A stretch of DNA of 64,000 nucleotides, from NCBI RefSeq assembly GCF_023715705.1, contig NZ_JAMBOS010000002.1, forward strand, positions 186,001 to 250,000, given 5' to 3'. A model generated the notes under the pieces. That model was not told where the DNA came from. It made no database searches and was given only the letters and a program-made list of their open reading frames with translations. Each line of letters opens with the position of its first letter. The stretch's first letter is position 1. Shown piece by piece: positions 44,471-55,831 of this stretch. The position numbers and the translations under genes are program-made. The stretch comes from Halalkalibacter oceani. GTDB lineage: Bacteria > Bacillota > Bacilli > Bacillales > Bacillaceae_D.

Positions 44471-46798
44471 ATGGTCGATACAGCGACAAAACGACAAATT
44501 CCGCTTCTACCGTTACGCGGATTACTTGTCTTTCCGGCAATGGTGCTGCATTTAGATGTCGGTCGAGCAAAGTCCGTTCAAGCGTTAGAGCAGGTCATGG
44601 AACATGATCATCAGATTTTACTTGCTACTCAAAAGGAAATTTCTATAGATGATCCTACGAAAGAGGATATTTATAAAGTAGGAACTATAGCGAAAGTAAA
44701 GAGCTTGTTGAAGCTTCCGAATGGAACGGTCCGAATCCATGTTGAAGGGTTAAAGCGGGCCCGAATTGAACAATTTATAGATGAAGAGGAGTATCTTCAG
44801 GTAGAAGCCCTCCTGCTTGAGGACGAGGATAGTCAGATGACTCCGCAGCTGGAAGCAACGATGCGCAATCTTCTTAAGATGTTTGAACAATATACGAAAG
44901 TTTCCAAAAAAATATCAGCCGATACATTGACAATCGTCAAAGATATGACTGATCCAAGCCAGTTCGCCGACGTGATCGGCGCGAATCTTCCGTTGAAACT
45001 GGCTCAGAAACAGGAGCTGCTTGATACGACGTCTGTTGAAAAGCGGATGATGACGTTGATCGATATTCTGAACAATGAGCAGGAAGTGCTCGGATTAGAA
45101 AAGAAAATTGGCCAGCGCGTCAAGAAGTCGATGGAAAAAACGCAAAAGGAATATTATTTGCGCGAACAGATGAAGGCGATCCAGAAAGAGCTTGGTGATA
45201 AAGAAGGACGCACTGGAGAAGTGGCAAGCCTGCGCGAGCGCATCGAAAAAGCCGAAATGCCGCCGTCTGTCGAAGAAAAAGCGTTAAAAGAGCTTGACCG
45301 TTACGAGAAGATGCCGCCGAATTCTGCGGAAAGCTCCGTTCTGAGAAATTATTTGGACTGGCTTGTTCAATTGCCGTGGACGACGGAAACGGAAGATCAG
45401 CTTGATGTCATTCGCGCTGAAGAAATTTTGAACGAGGATCATTACGGGCTGGAAAAGGTCAAGGAGCGCGTGCTGGAATATTTGGCTGTTCAGCAATTAA
45501 CACGGGAACTAAAAGGGCCGATCCTCTGCCTGGCGGGACCGCCTGGAGTCGGGAAAACATCGCTGGCCCGCTCGATTGCCCGTTCACTGAACCGTCATTT
45601 TGTCCGAATTTCTTTAGGCGGCGTTCGCGATGAAGCCGAAATTAGAGGTCATCGCCGCACGTATGTCGGAGCGATGCCCGGCCGAATTATACAAGGGATG
45701 AAAAAAGCAGGTTCGATTAATCCTGTATTTCTGCTTGATGAGATCGATAAAATGGCCAATGATTTTCGCGGTGATCCATCTGCCGCCCTGCTGGAGGTAC
45801 TCGACCCGGAACAGAACAACAGCTTTAGCGATCATTATATTGAAGAACCTTATGATTTATCGAAGGTGATGTTTGTCACAACGGCCAATAATATTAACAC
45901 GATTCCGGGACCGCTGCTCGACCGGATGGAGATTATTCCAATTGCCGGCTACACGGAAGTGGAAAAGATTCAAATTGCGAAGAATTATTTATTGCCGAAG
46001 CAGAAAAAGGATCATGGTCTCTCAAAAGGGATGCTGCAAGTAAAGGATACAGCATTGCAGAAAATCGTACGTTACTATACGCGCGAAGCAGGAGTGCGCA
46101 GCTTAGAAAGACAATTGGCTTCGGCCTGTCGAAAGGCCGCCAAGATCATTGTTTCGGGTGAAAAGAAGCGGGTTGTTCTGACGGAAAGAGCCGTGGAACA
46201 GATGCTTGGCAAGCCGCGCTTCCGCTATGGTCTTGCTGAAGTGGAGGACCAGGTCGGGGCTGCGACCGGACTGGCCTATACGACTGCCGGTGGCGATACG
46301 CTGTCAATTGAGGTTTCGATATCTCCCGGAAAAGGAAAGCTGACGCTCACCGGAAAGCTTGGCGATGTGATGAAGGAGTCGGCTCAGGCGGCGTTCAGCT
46401 ATATTCGTTCCCGGTCTGAAGAGCTAGAAATTGACCCAAGTTTTAATGAAAACAGCGATATTCATATTCACGTTCCAGAAGGAGCGACGCCAAAGGACGG
46501 GCCGTCAGCCGGGATTACAATGGCAACGGCGCTGATCTCCGCGTTAACAGGCCGCCCTGTTAAAAAAGAAGTTGGCATGACGGGAGAAATGACACTGCGT
46601 GGTCGCGTTTTGCCAATCGGCGGTTTGAAAGAGAAGTCGATGAGTGCTCACCGCGCCGGTCTGAAAACGATCATCATTCCAAAGGATAATGAAAAAGATT
46701 TAGAAGAGGTACCGGAAAGTGTACGGGCGGACTTGGAATACATCCTCGTCTCACATTTGGATGAGGTACTCTCTCATGCGTTAGGAGAAAAGCAATGA
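44471..46798 (+). CDS. lonA: ATP-dependent protease Lon (LonA)
   Basis: This 775-residue cytosolic protease has the N-terminal LON substrate domain ([20 protein letters not shown]), a coiled region, an AAA+ module (Walker [14 protein letters not shown], Walker [31 protein letters not shown]) and the Ser-Lys protease domain ([14 protein letters not shown] and [16 protein letters not shown]). ATG 44471 is preferred: GGAGGTG ends eight bases before it, but only two before ATG 44465. It overlaps engB by four bases. Confidence 0.97.
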   Translation: MVDTATKRQIPLLPLRGLLVFPAMVLHLDVGRAKSVQALEQVMEHDHQILLATQKEISIDDPTKEDIYKVGTIAKVKSLLKLPNGTVRIHVEGLKRARIEQFIDEEEYLQVEALLLEDEDSQMTPQLEATMRNLLKMFEQYTKVSKKISADTLTIVKDMTDPSQFADVIGANLPLKLAQKQELLDTTSVEKRMMTLIDILNNEQEVLGLEKKIGQRVKKSMEKTQKEYYLREQMKAIQKELGDKEGRTGEVASLRERIEKAEMPPSVEEKALKELDRYEKMPPNSAESSVLRNYLDWLVQLPWTTETEDQLDVIRAEEILNEDHYGLEKVKERVLEYLAVQQLTRELKGPILCLAGPPGVGKTSLARSIARSLNRHFVRISLGGVRDEAEIRGHRRTYVGAMPGRIIQGMKKAGSINPVFLLDEIDKMANDFRGDPSAALLEVLDPEQNNSFSDHYIEEPYDLSKVMFVTTANNINTIPGPLLDRMEIIPIAGYTEVEKIQIAKNYLLPKQKKDHGLSKGMLQVKDTALQKIVRYYTREAGVRSLERQLASACRKAAKIIVSGEKKRVVLTERAVEQMLGKPRFRYGLAEVEDQVGAATGLAYTTAGGDTLSIEVSISPGKGKLTLTGKLGDVMKESAQAAFSYIRSRSEELEIDPSFNENSDIHIHVPEGATPKDGPSAGITMATALISALTGRPVKKEVGMTGEMTLRGRVLPIGGLKEKSMSAHRAGLKTIIIPKDNEKDLEEVPESVRADLEYILVSHLDEVLSHALGEKQ

Positions 46799-47382
46799 AA
46801 GTAACGAAGGCGGAATTAGCAAAAGTCGCAGTCAAGCCGGAGCAATATCCTGATACGCATCTTCCCGAGATCGCGTTATCGGGCCGCTCCAATGTCGGGA
46901 AATCGTCTTTTATTAATAAGATGATCAATCGAAAGGGACTTGCCCGTACGTCCCAGAGGCCGGGAAAAACGCAGACGCTGAACTTTTATGAGGTGAATGA
47001 GCAGCTTTATTTTGTCGATGTACCTGGATACGGTTTCGCCAAAGTGCCGAAAACCGAGCGTGAGGCTTGGGGAAGAATGATCGAAACCTATTTACAAAAT
47101 CGTCCGCAACTCAAAGCGGTCGTTCAAATTGTTGATTTGCGTCACCCGCCATCAGCGGATGATAAAATGATGTACAACTGGCTGAAACATTTTGATATGC
47201 CGGTCATCATTGTCGCGACAAAGGCTGATAAAATTCCAAAAGGAAAATGGCAAAAGCATCTTAACGTCATCTCTAAGGATTTACAAAAGGAAGAAAACGA
47301 TCCAATTATGCTGTTCTCGGCAGAAACAGCCCAGGGAAAAGAAGAACTGTGGAAAAAGATTCTCTATTACGCGTCCCGATAA
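46795..47382 (+). CDS. engB: Ribosome biogenesis GTPase EngB (YsxC)
   Basis: This 195-residue essential GTPase assists 50S subunit assembly. G1 is [11 protein letters not shown]2 is [11 protein letters not shown]3 is [11 protein letters not shown]4 is ATKADK and G5 is FSAETAQG. The start ATG overlaps the stop of lonA (ATGA), the same coupling as in B. subtilis. Confidence 0.96.
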   Translation: MKVTKAELAKVAVKPEQYPDTHLPEIALSGRSNVGKSSFINKMINRKGLARTSQRPGKTQTLNFYEVNEQLYFVDVPGYGFAKVPKTEREAWGRMIETYLQNRPQLKAVVQIVDLRHPPSADDKMMYNWLKHFDMPVIIVATKADKIPKGKWQKHLNVISKDLQKEENDPIMLFSAETAQGKEELWKKILYYASR

Positions 47383-47430
47383 TAGATTAAAAGAATACGG
47401 CGTGAAGCCTTATTAGCACTTCTGTAAACG

Positions 47431-47470
47431 AAAAACCAGCCATTTCCAGTTCATGCGGATGGCTGGTTTT
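47431..47470. terminator. Bidirectional terminator between engB and ysxD
   Basis: AAAAACCAGCCAT pairs with ATGGCTGGTTTT across a 16-base loop. A and T runs on both sides suit both converging genes. Confidence 0.9.
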
Positions 47471-47486
47471 CTGTTTAGGTTACTCT

Positions 47487-47960
47487 TTACTTTTTTATGA
47501 GAAGAATGATACCGAGCGCGATGAGGATAAACGGCCAAATGCCGCCAAGAAACGCGAACGTATGGAGAAGCCAAGCGAACGGGTTGAAGGAGGTAAAGCT
47601 GATAATGGCAATCATCAGCAGGATGATCGCGGGAATCAGCCCGTCACGCTTCGTCTTTTGATAGGAAAGAAAAAAGGCAAGGCTGATAATGAACGGATAC
47701 ATTCCCCAGTGATCCGGCCAAGAAGGAAGTAGCTGCAAGCCGTGAAAGTGAAGGCCAAGTCCGGTGAGAAGGCTGCCGGGAAAGACCATTGAGCTTTCCC
47801 GTCCCCAGTAGCCCTGGGCCAGAAAAGCGAGTCCGATCACAACGAGGATCGAAGGCCAGGTCAACAGCTGAGTGGCAAACGGAATAGACAGCTGCTGCAG
47901 CAAAAAATAACATCCAATACCAATTAGTAAAAAGCTTGGGAAAATCCGCCCCTGTTTCAT
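47487..47960 (-). CDS. ysxD: Small membrane protein (YsxD-like)
   Basis: The 157-residue product has five or six hydrophobic segments (for example FPSFLLIGIGCYFLLQQ, WPSILVVIGLAFLAQGYWG and WPFILIALGIILLIKK at the end), with a pattern like LiaI/LiaF-TM or DUF5668 membrane regions. The start at 47960 (MKQGRIFPSF) has AAAGGACGG at good spacing; earlier in-frame ATGs do not. Its place between engB and hemA is that of ysxD in B. subtilis, though here it faces them. Function unknown. Confidence 0.75.
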   Translation of the reverse strand: MKQGRIFPSFLLIGIGCYFLLQQLSIPFATQLLTWPSILVVIGLAFLAQGYWGRESSMVFPGSLLTGLGLHFHGLQLLPSWPDHWGMYPFIISLAFFLSYQKTKRDGLIPAIILLMIAIISFTSFNPFAWLLHTFAFLGGIWPFILIALGIILLIKK

Positions 47961-48106
47961 AAAAATCCGTCCTTTCATGAAAGCATAAGACATACTTATT
48001 GCATTACACGGTTATGATAGTTATAGTAGAGATTGTGTAATAATGCTGGATGAAGCTTGCAATATGATCATGATAGCATAGCCTTCATGATCTGTTCACA
48101 ATTTTT

Positions 48107-48136
48107 TTGGAAGTGCTACATTAGACATGTTATAAT
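48107..48136 (+). promoter_or_regulatory. Promoter of the hem operon
   Basis: TTGGAA at 48107-48112 and TATAAT at 48131-48136 are 18 bases apart. An inverted repeat CTACATTA (48116-48123) with TAATGTAG (48133-48140) overlaps the -10 box and may be an operator. The predicted leader of hemA is about 130 bases. Confidence 0.7.
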
Positions 48137-48273
48137 GTAGACAGTTAAAAAGCGAATCGGATTCGCCCTTAAGGAAAAAGGGTAGAAAAGATAAGATAGA
48201 GGACGGGTAAAGGATAAGAAAGACACCTCTGGCGTTTTTCTTAGGCATTTTTATTATGGGGGTGAACGTCAGG

Positions 48274-49659
48274 ATGCACATACTGGTTGTAGGGTTTAAC
48301 TATAAAACGGCTCCTGTCGAAATGAGAGAAAAGTTTGCGTTTCAGGAAGCGGAGCTCCCTCAAGCGCTGGCGAAGCTGCGTCATATGAAGAGCATTCTTG
48401 AATGCACCATTATATCGACCTGTAATCGGACCGAGGTGTATGTTGTCGCGGATCAGCTGCACACCGGTCGTCATTACACCAAAACCTTTCTTGCTGAATG
48501 GTTTGAAATGGAAAAGGAAGAATTTCTGCCGTATGTAACGATCCGCGAAGATCAGCAGGCGATTGAACATTTATTCCGCGTTACGTGTGGTTTGGATTCG
48601 ATGATTCTCGGTGAAACCCAAATCCTTGGTCAGGTGCGTGAAAGCTTTCTAATGGCCCAGGAGGAGCAGGCAACGGGTACAATTTTTAACCAGATGTTCA
48701 AGCAGGCGATCACGCTTGCGAAGCGGGCTCATTCCAATACGGAAATCGGTCAGCATGCAGTTTCTGTCAGCTATGCGGCTGTTGAGCTTGGCAAGAACAT
48801 TTTCAACAATTTTGCCGGCAAGCATGTCGTGATCCTCGGCGCAGGGAAGATGAGTGAGCTGACAGCGAAGCACCTCCACGCCAATGGTGCGACGAAAATC
48901 ACAGTCATTAACCGGACGGAAGCGAGGGCAGCTGAACTGGCCATGAAGTTCCTCGGACAAGCGCGTCCTTTTGAAGAGCTTCAATTGACGCTGGCAGAAG
49001 CCGATGTCTTGATCAGTTCGACCGGGGCAAGAGATTTTGTCGTCACAAAGGATATGATGGGCAAAGCGATGAAAAAGCGGAAAGGCCGTCCGCTTTTCAT
49101 GGTTGATATTGCGGTGCCGCGCGATCTTGATCCGGCATTGGCCGATTTTGATGACGTTTATCTTTATGACATTGATGACCTGCAAAACATCGTCGAAGCG
49201 AATCTTGCTGAACGGAAACGGGAAGCGGAGAAAATCGAGCTGATGGTGGAAGAGGAAATCGTCGAATTTACACAGTGGGTAAATACGTTAGGAGTTGTTC
49301 CGATCATTACCGCTCTCCGGACGAAAGCGTTGGCGGTACAGGCTGAAACAATGGAAAGCATTGAGCGTAAACTGCCTGATTTAACGGAGCGGGAAAAGAA
49401 AATCCTGAGAAAACATACAAAGAGCATTGTGAACCAGCTTTTGCGTGATCCAGTTACGAAAGTAAAAGAACTTGCTGCGCAGCCGGATGCTGATGAAGCG
49501 CTCGATTTATTTACGCAAATCTTCGGACTTGAAGAGGAATTGACGGCTCAACAGGAAAATGCTCGAATTGAAGAAGTAGAGAAAAAGTGGGAGGCGCACA
49601 AGCAAGAATACGTAACGGCATCGAGACCACAACATAAAGCTGCTGTTGTCCGCTCTTAA
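48274..49659 (+). CDS. hemA: Glutamyl-tRNA reductase
   Basis: This 461-residue enzyme reduces glutamyl-tRNA to glutamate-1-semialdehyde, the first committed step of haem synthesis. The active-site cysteine is in [13 protein letters not shown] (about residue 50), [18 protein letters not shown] follows, the NADPH fold has [14 protein letters not shown], and a C-terminal dimerisation helix ends the protein. ATG 48274 gives [20 protein letters not shown], as in relatives, nine bases after GGGGGTGA. Confidence 0.96.
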   Translation: MHILVVGFNYKTAPVEMREKFAFQEAELPQALAKLRHMKSILECTIISTCNRTEVYVVADQLHTGRHYTKTFLAEWFEMEKEEFLPYVTIREDQQAIEHLFRVTCGLDSMILGETQILGQVRESFLMAQEEQATGTIFNQMFKQAITLAKRAHSNTEIGQHAVSVSYAAVELGKNIFNNFAGKHVVILGAGKMSELTAKHLHANGATKITVINRTEARAAELAMKFLGQARPFEELQLTLAEADVLISSTGARDFVVTKDMMGKAMKKRKGRPLFMVDIAVPRDLDPALADFDDVYLYDIDDLQNIVEANLAERKREAEKIELMVEEEIVEFTQWVNTLGVVPIITALRTKALAVQAETMESIERKLPDLTEREKKILRKHTKSIVNQLLRDPVTKVKELAAQPDADEALDLFTQIFGLEEELTAQQENARIEEVEKKWEAHKQEYVTASRPQHKAAVVRS

Positions 49660-49676
49660 GAGAGAAGGGACTCAAC

Positions 49677-50492
49677 ATGAACTGGATTTATCCTGTTACG
49701 ATTGTCTTATATAGCTTCAGCGTACTTGGCTATTTTATCGATTTTTTACAACACAACCGGAAAGTCAATCGATTGGCTTTCTGGTTGCTTTCTATTGTCT
49801 GGGTATTACAGACCTCTTTTTTTATCATCAGAGCCTTGGAGTTAAATCGTGTCCCGCTTTTGACTCCATTTGAAGGGCTGTTTTTTTACGCCTGGCTTGT
49901 CGTGACCCTTTCGCTGGTGATCAACTGGTTTTTCCGCGTTGATTTCCTTGTGTTTTTTGCCAATGTGATCGGATTTAGCATGATGGCCTTCAGCCTGTTT
50001 ACCCCTGACGGTGACATTCCGCAGTCGATGAAGGTGCTGCTCGCTTCAGAGCTGCTCGTCATCCATATTTCGATCATCCTGTTATCCTATGCGGCCTTTA
50101 CTCTTTCATTTGCATGCCAAATTATGTATGTGCTCCAGCATCAAATGCTGAAGCGGAAGGCATGGGGCCAGCGGCTATTTCGTTTCGGCGGTTTAACGAC
50201 GCTTGATACGCTTTCTTACCGCGCGATTATCATCGGCTGGCCGCTTTTGTTTATCGGACTGATTCTCGGCTTCGTTTGGGCGTCGACACAACAGACGTAT
50301 GTTCCTCTTCTCGATTCGAAGGTGATCAGCTCCGTACTTGTCCTCGGGATTTATGGCGTTTATCTTTACTTGCGCGTCGTCAAATTTATGCGGGGGTATA
50401 ATATGGCGTTGCTGGGGGTCGCCGGCTTTCTCGTCCTGTTGATTAATTACTTCCTCTCGGGGCAGTATTCAAATTTTCATTTATGGTATTAA
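49677..50492 (+). CDS. hemX: HemX membrane protein (cytochrome c assembly-like)
   Basis: The 271-residue polytopic protein has about eight hydrophobic segments and belongs to the CcmC/CcsA-like family. It modulates the amount of HemA in B. subtilis (known). A conserved HISIILLSYAAFTLSFACQ and a C-terminal part with RAIIIGWPLLFIGLILGFVW are visible. ATG 49677 follows AAGAGAGAAGGGAC, 17 bases after hemA. Confidence 0.9.
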   Translation: MNWIYPVTIVLYSFSVLGYFIDFLQHNRKVNRLAFWLLSIVWVLQTSFFIIRALELNRVPLLTPFEGLFFYAWLVVTLSLVINWFFRVDFLVFFANVIGFSMMAFSLFTPDGDIPQSMKVLLASELLVIHISIILLSYAAFTLSFACQIMYVLQHQMLKRKAWGQRLFRFGGLTTLDTLSYRAIIIGWPLLFIGLILGFVWASTQQTYVPLLDSKVISSVLVLGIYGVYLYLRVVKFMRGYNMALLGVAGFLVLLINYFLSGQYSNFHLWY

Positions 50493-50633
50493 GCGGGCTG
50501 ATTCGCGGATAGTGTCGGCTCCGTACATCGCTTCTACGAAAAGATGTATTGCAATTTTCTTATTTCCTGTTGAATTGAGATAGATCAGGTTAGAATAGAG
50601 AGAACAGAAGATTGAAAGGAATGAAGAACGCGT

Positions 50634-51569
50634 ATGCGAAAAATTGTTATTGGGTCAAGACGAAGCAATCTTGCTCTTACCCAAACAGATTGGGTCATCG
50701 CTCAATTAAACAAACTTGAGCTGCCCTATGAATTTGAAGTGAAAGAAATTGTCACAAAAGGCGATAAGATATTGGACGTGACGCTGTCGAAGGTGGGCGG
50801 CAAAGGACTGTTTGTTAAGGAAATTGAACAGGCTTTAGCCAATAAAGAGATTGATCTTGCCGTACACAGTATGAAGGACGTGCCGTCTGTTTTGCAGGAT
50901 CAATTTACCTTAGGGGCGATTACAGAGCGCGAGGACCCGCGTGATGTACTGATTTCCAATGACCATGTTCTGCTGAACGATTTACAGCCTGGGGCAGTTA
51001 TCGGGACAAGCAGTCTTCGGCGTTCAGCTCAACTTCTTGCCGCGCGTCCTGATTTGGAAGTGAAGTGGATCCGCGGAAATGTGGAAACGAGGCTGCGCAA
51101 GCTTCGTGAGGAAGGGTTTGATGCGATTATTTTAGCAGCTGCCGGGTTGAAAAGACTGCGGTTTTCCGAGGAGCTGATTACGCAGTATTTAGAACCTGAG
51201 CTATGTGTTCCGGCTGTCGGACAGGGCGCGCTCGGACTCGAATGCCGCGCGGATGATGAGGACCTGATCGAGCTTCTCGCCCATATTAATGACGATACGA
51301 CGGCCAGAACGGTGACTGCCGAGCGGACGTTCCTCCATCGGATGGAGGGGGGCTGCCAGGTTCCGATCGCTGGTTACGCTGTCATTGAAGCAGATCAAAG
51401 TTTGTCACTGACAGCCCTTGTCGGTTCTCCGGAAGGCGATGTCCTTTTAAAGGAAACGGTCAATGGAAACGATCCGCAGGCCATCGGTGAGGAAGCGGCA
51501 AAACGCTTACTGGAACAAGGAGCGAAGGAGATTCTTGATAAAGTGAAAAAAGAGCTGGATCAGCAATGA
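50634..51569 (+). CDS. hemC: Porphobilinogen deaminase
   Basis: This 311-residue enzyme joins four porphobilinogens into hydroxymethylbilane. The N-terminus [20 protein letters not shown], the active-site SMKDVPS and [13 protein letters not shown], and the cofactor-binding cysteine in [15 protein letters not shown] (about residue 241) are clear. ATG 50634 follows GAAAGGAATGAAGAACGC. It overlaps hemD by four bases. The 141 bases before it hold only a weak promoter-like sequence (TTGAAT and TAGAAT 15 bases apart). Confidence 0.96.
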   Translation: MRKIVIGSRRSNLALTQTDWVIAQLNKLELPYEFEVKEIVTKGDKILDVTLSKVGGKGLFVKEIEQALANKEIDLAVHSMKDVPSVLQDQFTLGAITEREDPRDVLISNDHVLLNDLQPGAVIGTSSLRRSAQLLAARPDLEVKWIRGNVETRLRKLREEGFDAIILAAAGLKRLRFSEELITQYLEPELCVPAVGQGALGLECRADDEDLIELLAHINDDTTARTVTAERTFLHRMEGGCQVPIAGYAVIEADQSLSLTALVGSPEGDVLLKETVNGNDPQAIGEEAAKRLLEQGAKEILDKVKKELDQQ

Positions 51570-52360
51570 CGGAGCTTCCCCTCGCTGGAAAAAGAATTCT
51601 CGTTACCCGGGCGAAGGAACAAGCTGAGGCTCTTTCCTCCCTTATTAGAAGGTATGGAGGAACAGCGGTTGAAGTGCCGTTGATCGCCTTTCAGGCTCCA
51701 GTTGACGATGCACGAAGCGAAGCGATGCTCAACGCACTGGACAGCTATGAATGGCTCGTTTTTACGAGTGCCAACGGCGTCCGTTTTTTTATCGAGCGGC
51801 TGCGCGAGCTTCCGTTGACGGGTCAATCCTTGCCAGTCCGAATTGCGGCCGTCGGCACGAAAACCGAAGAGGCACTTATCCGCTACGGGCTGCGGGCTGA
51901 TCTGATTCCGGAAAGCTTTGTCGCCGAAGGGTTGCTCGAGGCGTTGAGTACGAAGGTAAAAAAAGGAAATCGCCTTCTGCTCGTACGCGGCAATCTTGGG
52001 AGAAGCCTGTTGCCAAAGGAGCTGACGGAGCTTGGTGTTCAGGTGGAGGAGCTGATCGTTTATGAGACGGTGTGCCCGCCGGAAGCGAAGGCGGAGCTGC
52101 GTGCTGCACTCAAGCGTACGCCTGTCGATTATGCGACGTTCACGAGCTCTTCGACAGTCTCTCATTATGCGAAGCTGCTGAAAGAGCTGGAAGCTGAAGG
52201 GGTGAATCCGACGGCGAAAATAGTCTGTATCGGTCCAATTTCGGCCAGGACGGCGCGGCAATGCCGGTTATCTGTTGATCTCATGCCTGCCCAATATACG
52301 ATAGAAGCCATGGTGGAACAACTTGTGTTACATACGAAGGGAGAGAAGGAATATGACTGA
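51566..52360 (+). CDS. hemD: Uroporphyrinogen-III synthase
   Basis: The 264-residue protein closes hydroxymethylbilane to uroporphyrinogen III. The family is poorly conserved, but [46 protein letters not shown] and the C-terminal [16 protein letters not shown] fit. It starts inside the hemC stop (ATGA) and ends eight bases into hemB. Confidence 0.92.
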   Translation: MTELPLAGKRILVTRAKEQAEALSSLIRRYGGTAVEVPLIAFQAPVDDARSEAMLNALDSYEWLVFTSANGVRFFIERLRELPLTGQSLPVRIAAVGTKTEEALIRYGLRADLIPESFVAEGLLEALSTKVKKGNRLLLVRGNLGRSLLPKELTELGVQVEELIVYETVCPPEAKAELRAALKRTPVDYATFTSSSTVSHYAKLLKELEAEGVNPTAKIVCIGPISARTARQCRLSVDLMPAQYTIEAMVEQLVLHTKGEKEYD

Positions 52361-53333
52361 TTTACAATTTAGACGTCATCGCCGTTTACGGAAAACGAAC
52401 TCGATTCGAAAGATGGTTCAGGAGACGAAGATTCATGCGAGTGACTTAATCTATCCGCTTTTTGTCACGGAAGGAACGAATGAAAAGAATGAAGTCGCTT
52501 CCATGCCGGGTGTGTTTCAGCTGTCGCTTGATCTTGTCGATGCTGAAATCGACGAAGTCGTATCGCTTGGAATCCCGGCAGTGATGCTGTTCGGTGTGCC
52601 AAATCATAAGGATGATGTTGGAACCTCCGCTTATCATGATCACGGAATCGTGCAAAAAGCGATTCGCCAAATTAAACAACACTATCCGGACTTGACCATT
52701 ATTGCTGACACATGTCTTTGCCAATATACCGATCACGGGCACTGCGGCGTCATCGAAGACGGTCATGTGTTGAATGATCCTTCCTTAAATCTATTGGCGA
52801 AAACAGCTGTTTCCCAAGCCGAAGCTGGTGCTGATATTATCGCCCCTTCGAATATGATGGATGGATTCGTGACCGCGATCCGTCAAGGACTTGATGAAGC
52901 CGGTTTTGAAGATATTCCGATCATGTCCTATGCGGTGAAATATTCGTCAGCCTTTTATGGACCATTCCGCGATGCGGCTCACAGCTCGCCGAAGTTCGGT
53001 GACCGCAAAACATATCAAATGGACCCGGCCAATCGGCTGGAGGCATTACGCGAGGCGGAGTCTGATATGGAAGAAGGCGCTGATATGCTAATTGTCAAGC
53101 CGGCCCTTTCATATTTGGATATTATTCGGGAAGTAAAGGATTTTTCCGGTATGCCGATTGTAGCCTATAACGTCAGCGGGGAATATTCGATGGTGAAGGC
53201 AGCCAGTCAAAACGGGTGGATTGACGAGAAAGCAATCGTATTAGAGAAAATGATCAGTATGAAGCGCGCAGGTGCTGATCTTATTTTGACTTATCATGCG
53301 AAAGATGTTGCACGCTGGATTTCCAATTCATAA
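52353..53333 (+). CDS. hemB: Delta-aminolevulinic acid dehydratase (porphobilinogen synthase)
   Basis: This 326-residue enzyme condenses two aminolevulinates. It has the cysteine-rich zinc site [14 protein letters not shown], Schiff-base lysines in [15 protein letters not shown] and [16 protein letters not shown] 52353 follows GGGAGAGAAGGA and overlaps the end of hemD by eight bases; an upstream in-frame ATG at 52323 lies within hemD without a ribosome site. Confidence 0.96.
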   Translation: MTDLQFRRHRRLRKTNSIRKMVQETKIHASDLIYPLFVTEGTNEKNEVASMPGVFQLSLDLVDAEIDEVVSLGIPAVMLFGVPNHKDDVGTSAYHDHGIVQKAIRQIKQHYPDLTIIADTCLCQYTDHGHCGVIEDGHVLNDPSLNLLAKTAVSQAEAGADIIAPSNMMDGFVTAIRQGLDEAGFEDIPIMSYAVKYSSAFYGPFRDAAHSSPKFGDRKTYQMDPANRLEALREAESDMEEGADMLIVKPALSYLDIIREVKDFSGMPIVAYNVSGEYSMVKAASQNGWIDEKAIVLEKMISMKRAGADLILTYHAKDVARWISNS

Positions 53334-53348
53334 AGGAGGCTGATGCAA

Positions 53349-54635
53349 GTGCGCTCATTTGAAAAATCAAAGCAGGCATTCGAACAGGCGAAGCCGTTAA
53401 TGCCAGGTGGAGTGAACAGTCCGGTACGAGCTTTTAAATCAGTGAACATGGAGCCTGTGTTTATGGAGAGAGGAACCGGCTCCAAAATCTATGATATTGA
53501 CGGAAATGAGTATATTGACTATGTCCTTTCCTGGGGACCGCTCATTTTAGGTCATGCGGATGAACGAGTCGTTGCCGCTTTAAAAGAAACAGCAGAAAAA
53601 GGAACAAGCTTCGGCGCGCCGAGCGAGCTGGAAACAAAGCTCGCTGAACTCGTGATCGAACGGGTTCCGTCAATCGAAGTGGTGCGGATGGTCAATTCCG
53701 GGACGGAAGCGACGATGAGTGCGTTGCGCCTGGCTAGAGGGTTTACCGGCCGGAACAAAATTTTAAAATTTATCGGCTGTTACCATGGTCATGGCGACTC
53801 GCTGCTGATCAAAGCCGGTTCGGGTGTCGCGACGCTCGGGCTGCCGGACAGTCCGGGTGTGCCGGCTTCAGTCGCAGAAAATACGCTCACTGTGCCGTAT
53901 AACGATTTAGAGAGTGTCCGCTTTGCTTTCGAGAAATTCGGCTCGGATATTGCCGGCGTGATCGTTGAGCCAGTGGCCGGCAACATGGGTGTCGTACCGC
54001 CACATCCTGGTTTCCTTGAGGAGCTGCGCGCCATTACAGAGGAGCACGGCAGCTTACTTATTTTTGATGAAGTGATGACCGGCTTCCGTGTCGGCTATCA
54101 TTGCGCGCAGGGCACATTCGCCGTAACGCCTGATTTGACGTGCTTAGGGAAAGTGATCGGCGGCGGTCTGCCGGTTGGGGCCTATGGTGGCAGACGTGAC
54201 ATTATGGAGCAGATTGCCCCGAGTGGCCCGATTTATCAGGCAGGTACGCTGTCAGGCAATCCGCTGGCGATGTGCGCCGGCTATGAGACGCTCGCTCAGC
54301 TGACGGAGGCGGATTACACGCGCTTTGATGAATTAGCGAAGCGTCTGGAGCAAGGCTTAGCTGCGGCGGCGGAAACGTACGGGATTCCACATCATATTAA
54401 TCGGGCCGGTTCGATGGTCGGCTTTTTCTTCACAAACGAAGCGGTGACAAACTTCGAAAAAGCACAGACATCTAATCTAGAGATGTTTACCCGCTATTTC
54501 CAGGGAATGCTTGAGCAGGGCATTTCACTTCCACCGTCACAATTTGAAGGAATGTTCCTGTCAACAAAGCATACAGAAGCGGACATTGATCAAACGATCG
54601 CCGCTGCGGAACACGTATTTTCAAAGCTGAAATAA
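53349..54635 (+). CDS. hemL: Glutamate-1-semialdehyde 2,1-aminomutase
   Basis: This 428-residue PLP enzyme converts glutamate-1-semialdehyde to 5-aminolevulinate. [44 protein letters not shown] and the PLP lysine in [17 protein letters not shown] are present. GTG 53349 (MRSFEKSKQ) is chosen because AGGAGG is nine bases upstream and relatives begin MRSYEKS; ATG 53343 is only three bases from the site. It is the last gene of hemAXCDBL. Confidence 0.95.
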   Translation: MRSFEKSKQAFEQAKPLMPGGVNSPVRAFKSVNMEPVFMERGTGSKIYDIDGNEYIDYVLSWGPLILGHADERVVAALKETAEKGTSFGAPSELETKLAELVIERVPSIEVVRMVNSGTEATMSALRLARGFTGRNKILKFIGCYHGHGDSLLIKAGSGVATLGLPDSPGVPASVAENTLTVPYNDLESVRFAFEKFGSDIAGVIVEPVAGNMGVVPPHPGFLEELRAITEEHGSLLIFDEVMTGFRVGYHCAQGTFAVTPDLTCLGKVIGGGLPVGAYGGRRDIMEQIAPSGPIYQAGTLSGNPLAMCAGYETLAQLTEADYTRFDELAKRLEQGLAAAAETYGIPHHINRAGSMVGFFFTNEAVTNFEKAQTSNLEMFTRYFQGMLEQGISLPPSQFEGMFLSTKHTEADIDQTIAAAEHVFSKLK

Positions 54636-54664
54636 AAGCAGGGGCATATCACTATGATATCTTT

Positions 54665-54708
54665 AAACGCCGAGGGGGGAGCGGATCGCGCTCCTTCTTC
54701 GGCGTTTT
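54665..54708 (+). terminator. Terminator of the hem operon
   Basis: AAACGCCGA at 54665-54673 with inner GGGAGCG pairs with CGCTCC and TTCGGCGTTTT ending at 54708. Confidence 0.9.
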
Positions 54709-54747
54709 GGATTAGCGGTTTTCGTCCTGCGGTATCAACACGATTCA

Positions 54748-55383
54748 CTACAACTTAATGACTTTATAAGAGTAAAAATACATGCTTAGCGGCCACCAGA
54801 GCATAGCGAAAATGGGATAGATCGCCCATATCGTCTCGGGTGTGGTTACAGCGTTTAGCAGGATGAAGAATAGCGCCGTCAGGATGGTTGCTAAAACCGA
54901 GAAGAGAAAAAAGCGGTTTTGCTGTGAACAATAAAGGGCAAGTGGCCACCAAAGAATCACAAATGCTGGAAAGATTGCCCATGGAAAATGTGGTGAAATC
55001 ACTACATTTAAGAGGGTGTAATACCCAATTGTAAGAAGACTGATCAGACAAGCAAAGGACAGCTTCTTTAGATGCCGCTCAAAATGCGCAGAAAGAATCC
55101 ATAGAACGAACACGTAGCTGACGTACAGAAACCAAGGATGATGGGGGGAAGTCGTCATATTCTCCACAAATAAGTAAATCATGATCGTTAAACTGGCTGT
55201 CCAAGTATAAATGGGATAGTACCCTTTTTGTCTAGAATGAAAGAAGAAGGGCAAGAGCAGGACGACGACAGTGGGAAAGAGGAACCACCATTCTCCGGGG
55301 GTTGTTGCAAGATTGACACTAAATAGAAAGAGAACCGTCATGAAACTTCCTGCCAGTAAAAACGGGAACGTATAGTTACTCAT
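54748..55383 (-). CDS. Membrane protein with repeated LWWPLSMY-type motif
   Basis: The 211-residue, mostly hydrophobic product has about eight membrane segments arranged as four pairs. Each pair has the pattern T/SP-x(2-3)-W-x(2)-x-P-x(5)-L-W/x-P: PGEWWFLFPTVVVLLLP, SPHHPWFLYVSYVFVLW, SPHFPWAIFPAFVILWWPLA and TPETIWAIYPIFAMLWWPLS. The start at 55383 overlaps the stop of the preceding gene (ATGAGTAA) and has AGGTG upstream. It is the third gene of a PadR-regulated operon. I do not recognise a known transporter or enzyme in it. Confidence 0.78.
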   Translation of the reverse strand: MSNYTFPFLLAGSFMTVLFLFSVNLATTPGEWWFLFPTVVVLLLPFFFHSRQKGYYPIYTWTASLTIMIYLFVENMTTSPHHPWFLYVSYVFVLWILSAHFERHLKKLSFACLISLLTIGYYTLLNVVISPHFPWAIFPAFVILWWPLALYCSQQNRFFLFSVLATILTALFFILLNAVTTPETIWAIYPIFAMLWWPLSMYFYSYKVIKL

Positions 55384-55831
55384 CATCAAACACCTGACTT
55401 TTTTTTCGTAATAGCTGATAGAACATCGATAGCGGCCACCACAGAATGCCGAACGTAGGATAAACAAACCAGATGACATGCGGTGTATAATAAAAGTTAA
55501 TAAAGAGAAAAAGCCCAATTAATAAAGCGCTGCCGCAGAGTGAATAACCAAGATTTAATTTTGCCATTTGAATCGAACGATACAAAGTGTCGCCTTCATC
55601 AACGTGGTCGATGACATGACGCTCAGACCCGAGCTCCTGTCGTATCTCCTCAATATCGCCAAACTCGACGATCGCTTTATTAATAGCATCTTCCTCACTT
55701 TTTCCTTGGGCGATTAAGTCAAAGACTTTTTCTTCAAGGTTTTCTATAATCTCCTGTTTGACTTTTTCTTTCTCTGGACTGTCCGGAATACGATGGAACA
55801 AATGATCGACATGCTCACGAATTGACTTCAC
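55376..55831 (-). CDS. HAAS/DUF1700-like protein with two membrane segments
   Basis: This 151-residue protein has a soluble helical N-terminal part (MKSIREHVDHLFHRIPDSPEKEKVKQEII segment, then EDAINKAIVEFGDIEEIRQEL) typical of HAAS or DUF1700 modules found next to PadR regulators. Two membrane helices follow, with TPHVIWFVYPTFGILWWPLS, the same motif as in the next protein. GTG 55831 overlaps the padR stop by four bases behind GGAGGG. Such modules are thought to signal to the envelope; the function here is inferred only. Confidence 0.8.
   Translation of the reverse strand: MKSIREHVDHLFHRIPDSPEKEKVKQEIIENLEEKVFDLIAQGKSEEDAINKAIVEFGDIEEIRQELGSERHVIDHVDEGDTLYRSIQMAKLNLGYSLCGSALLIGLFLFINFYYTPHVIWFVYPTFGILWWPLSMFYQLLRKKSQVFDDE

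Noticed and set aside
51560-52261. 233-codon reverse frame over hemD
   Set aside because: Antisense to hemD, which fits the operon and family; no start signal and shadow-like composition.
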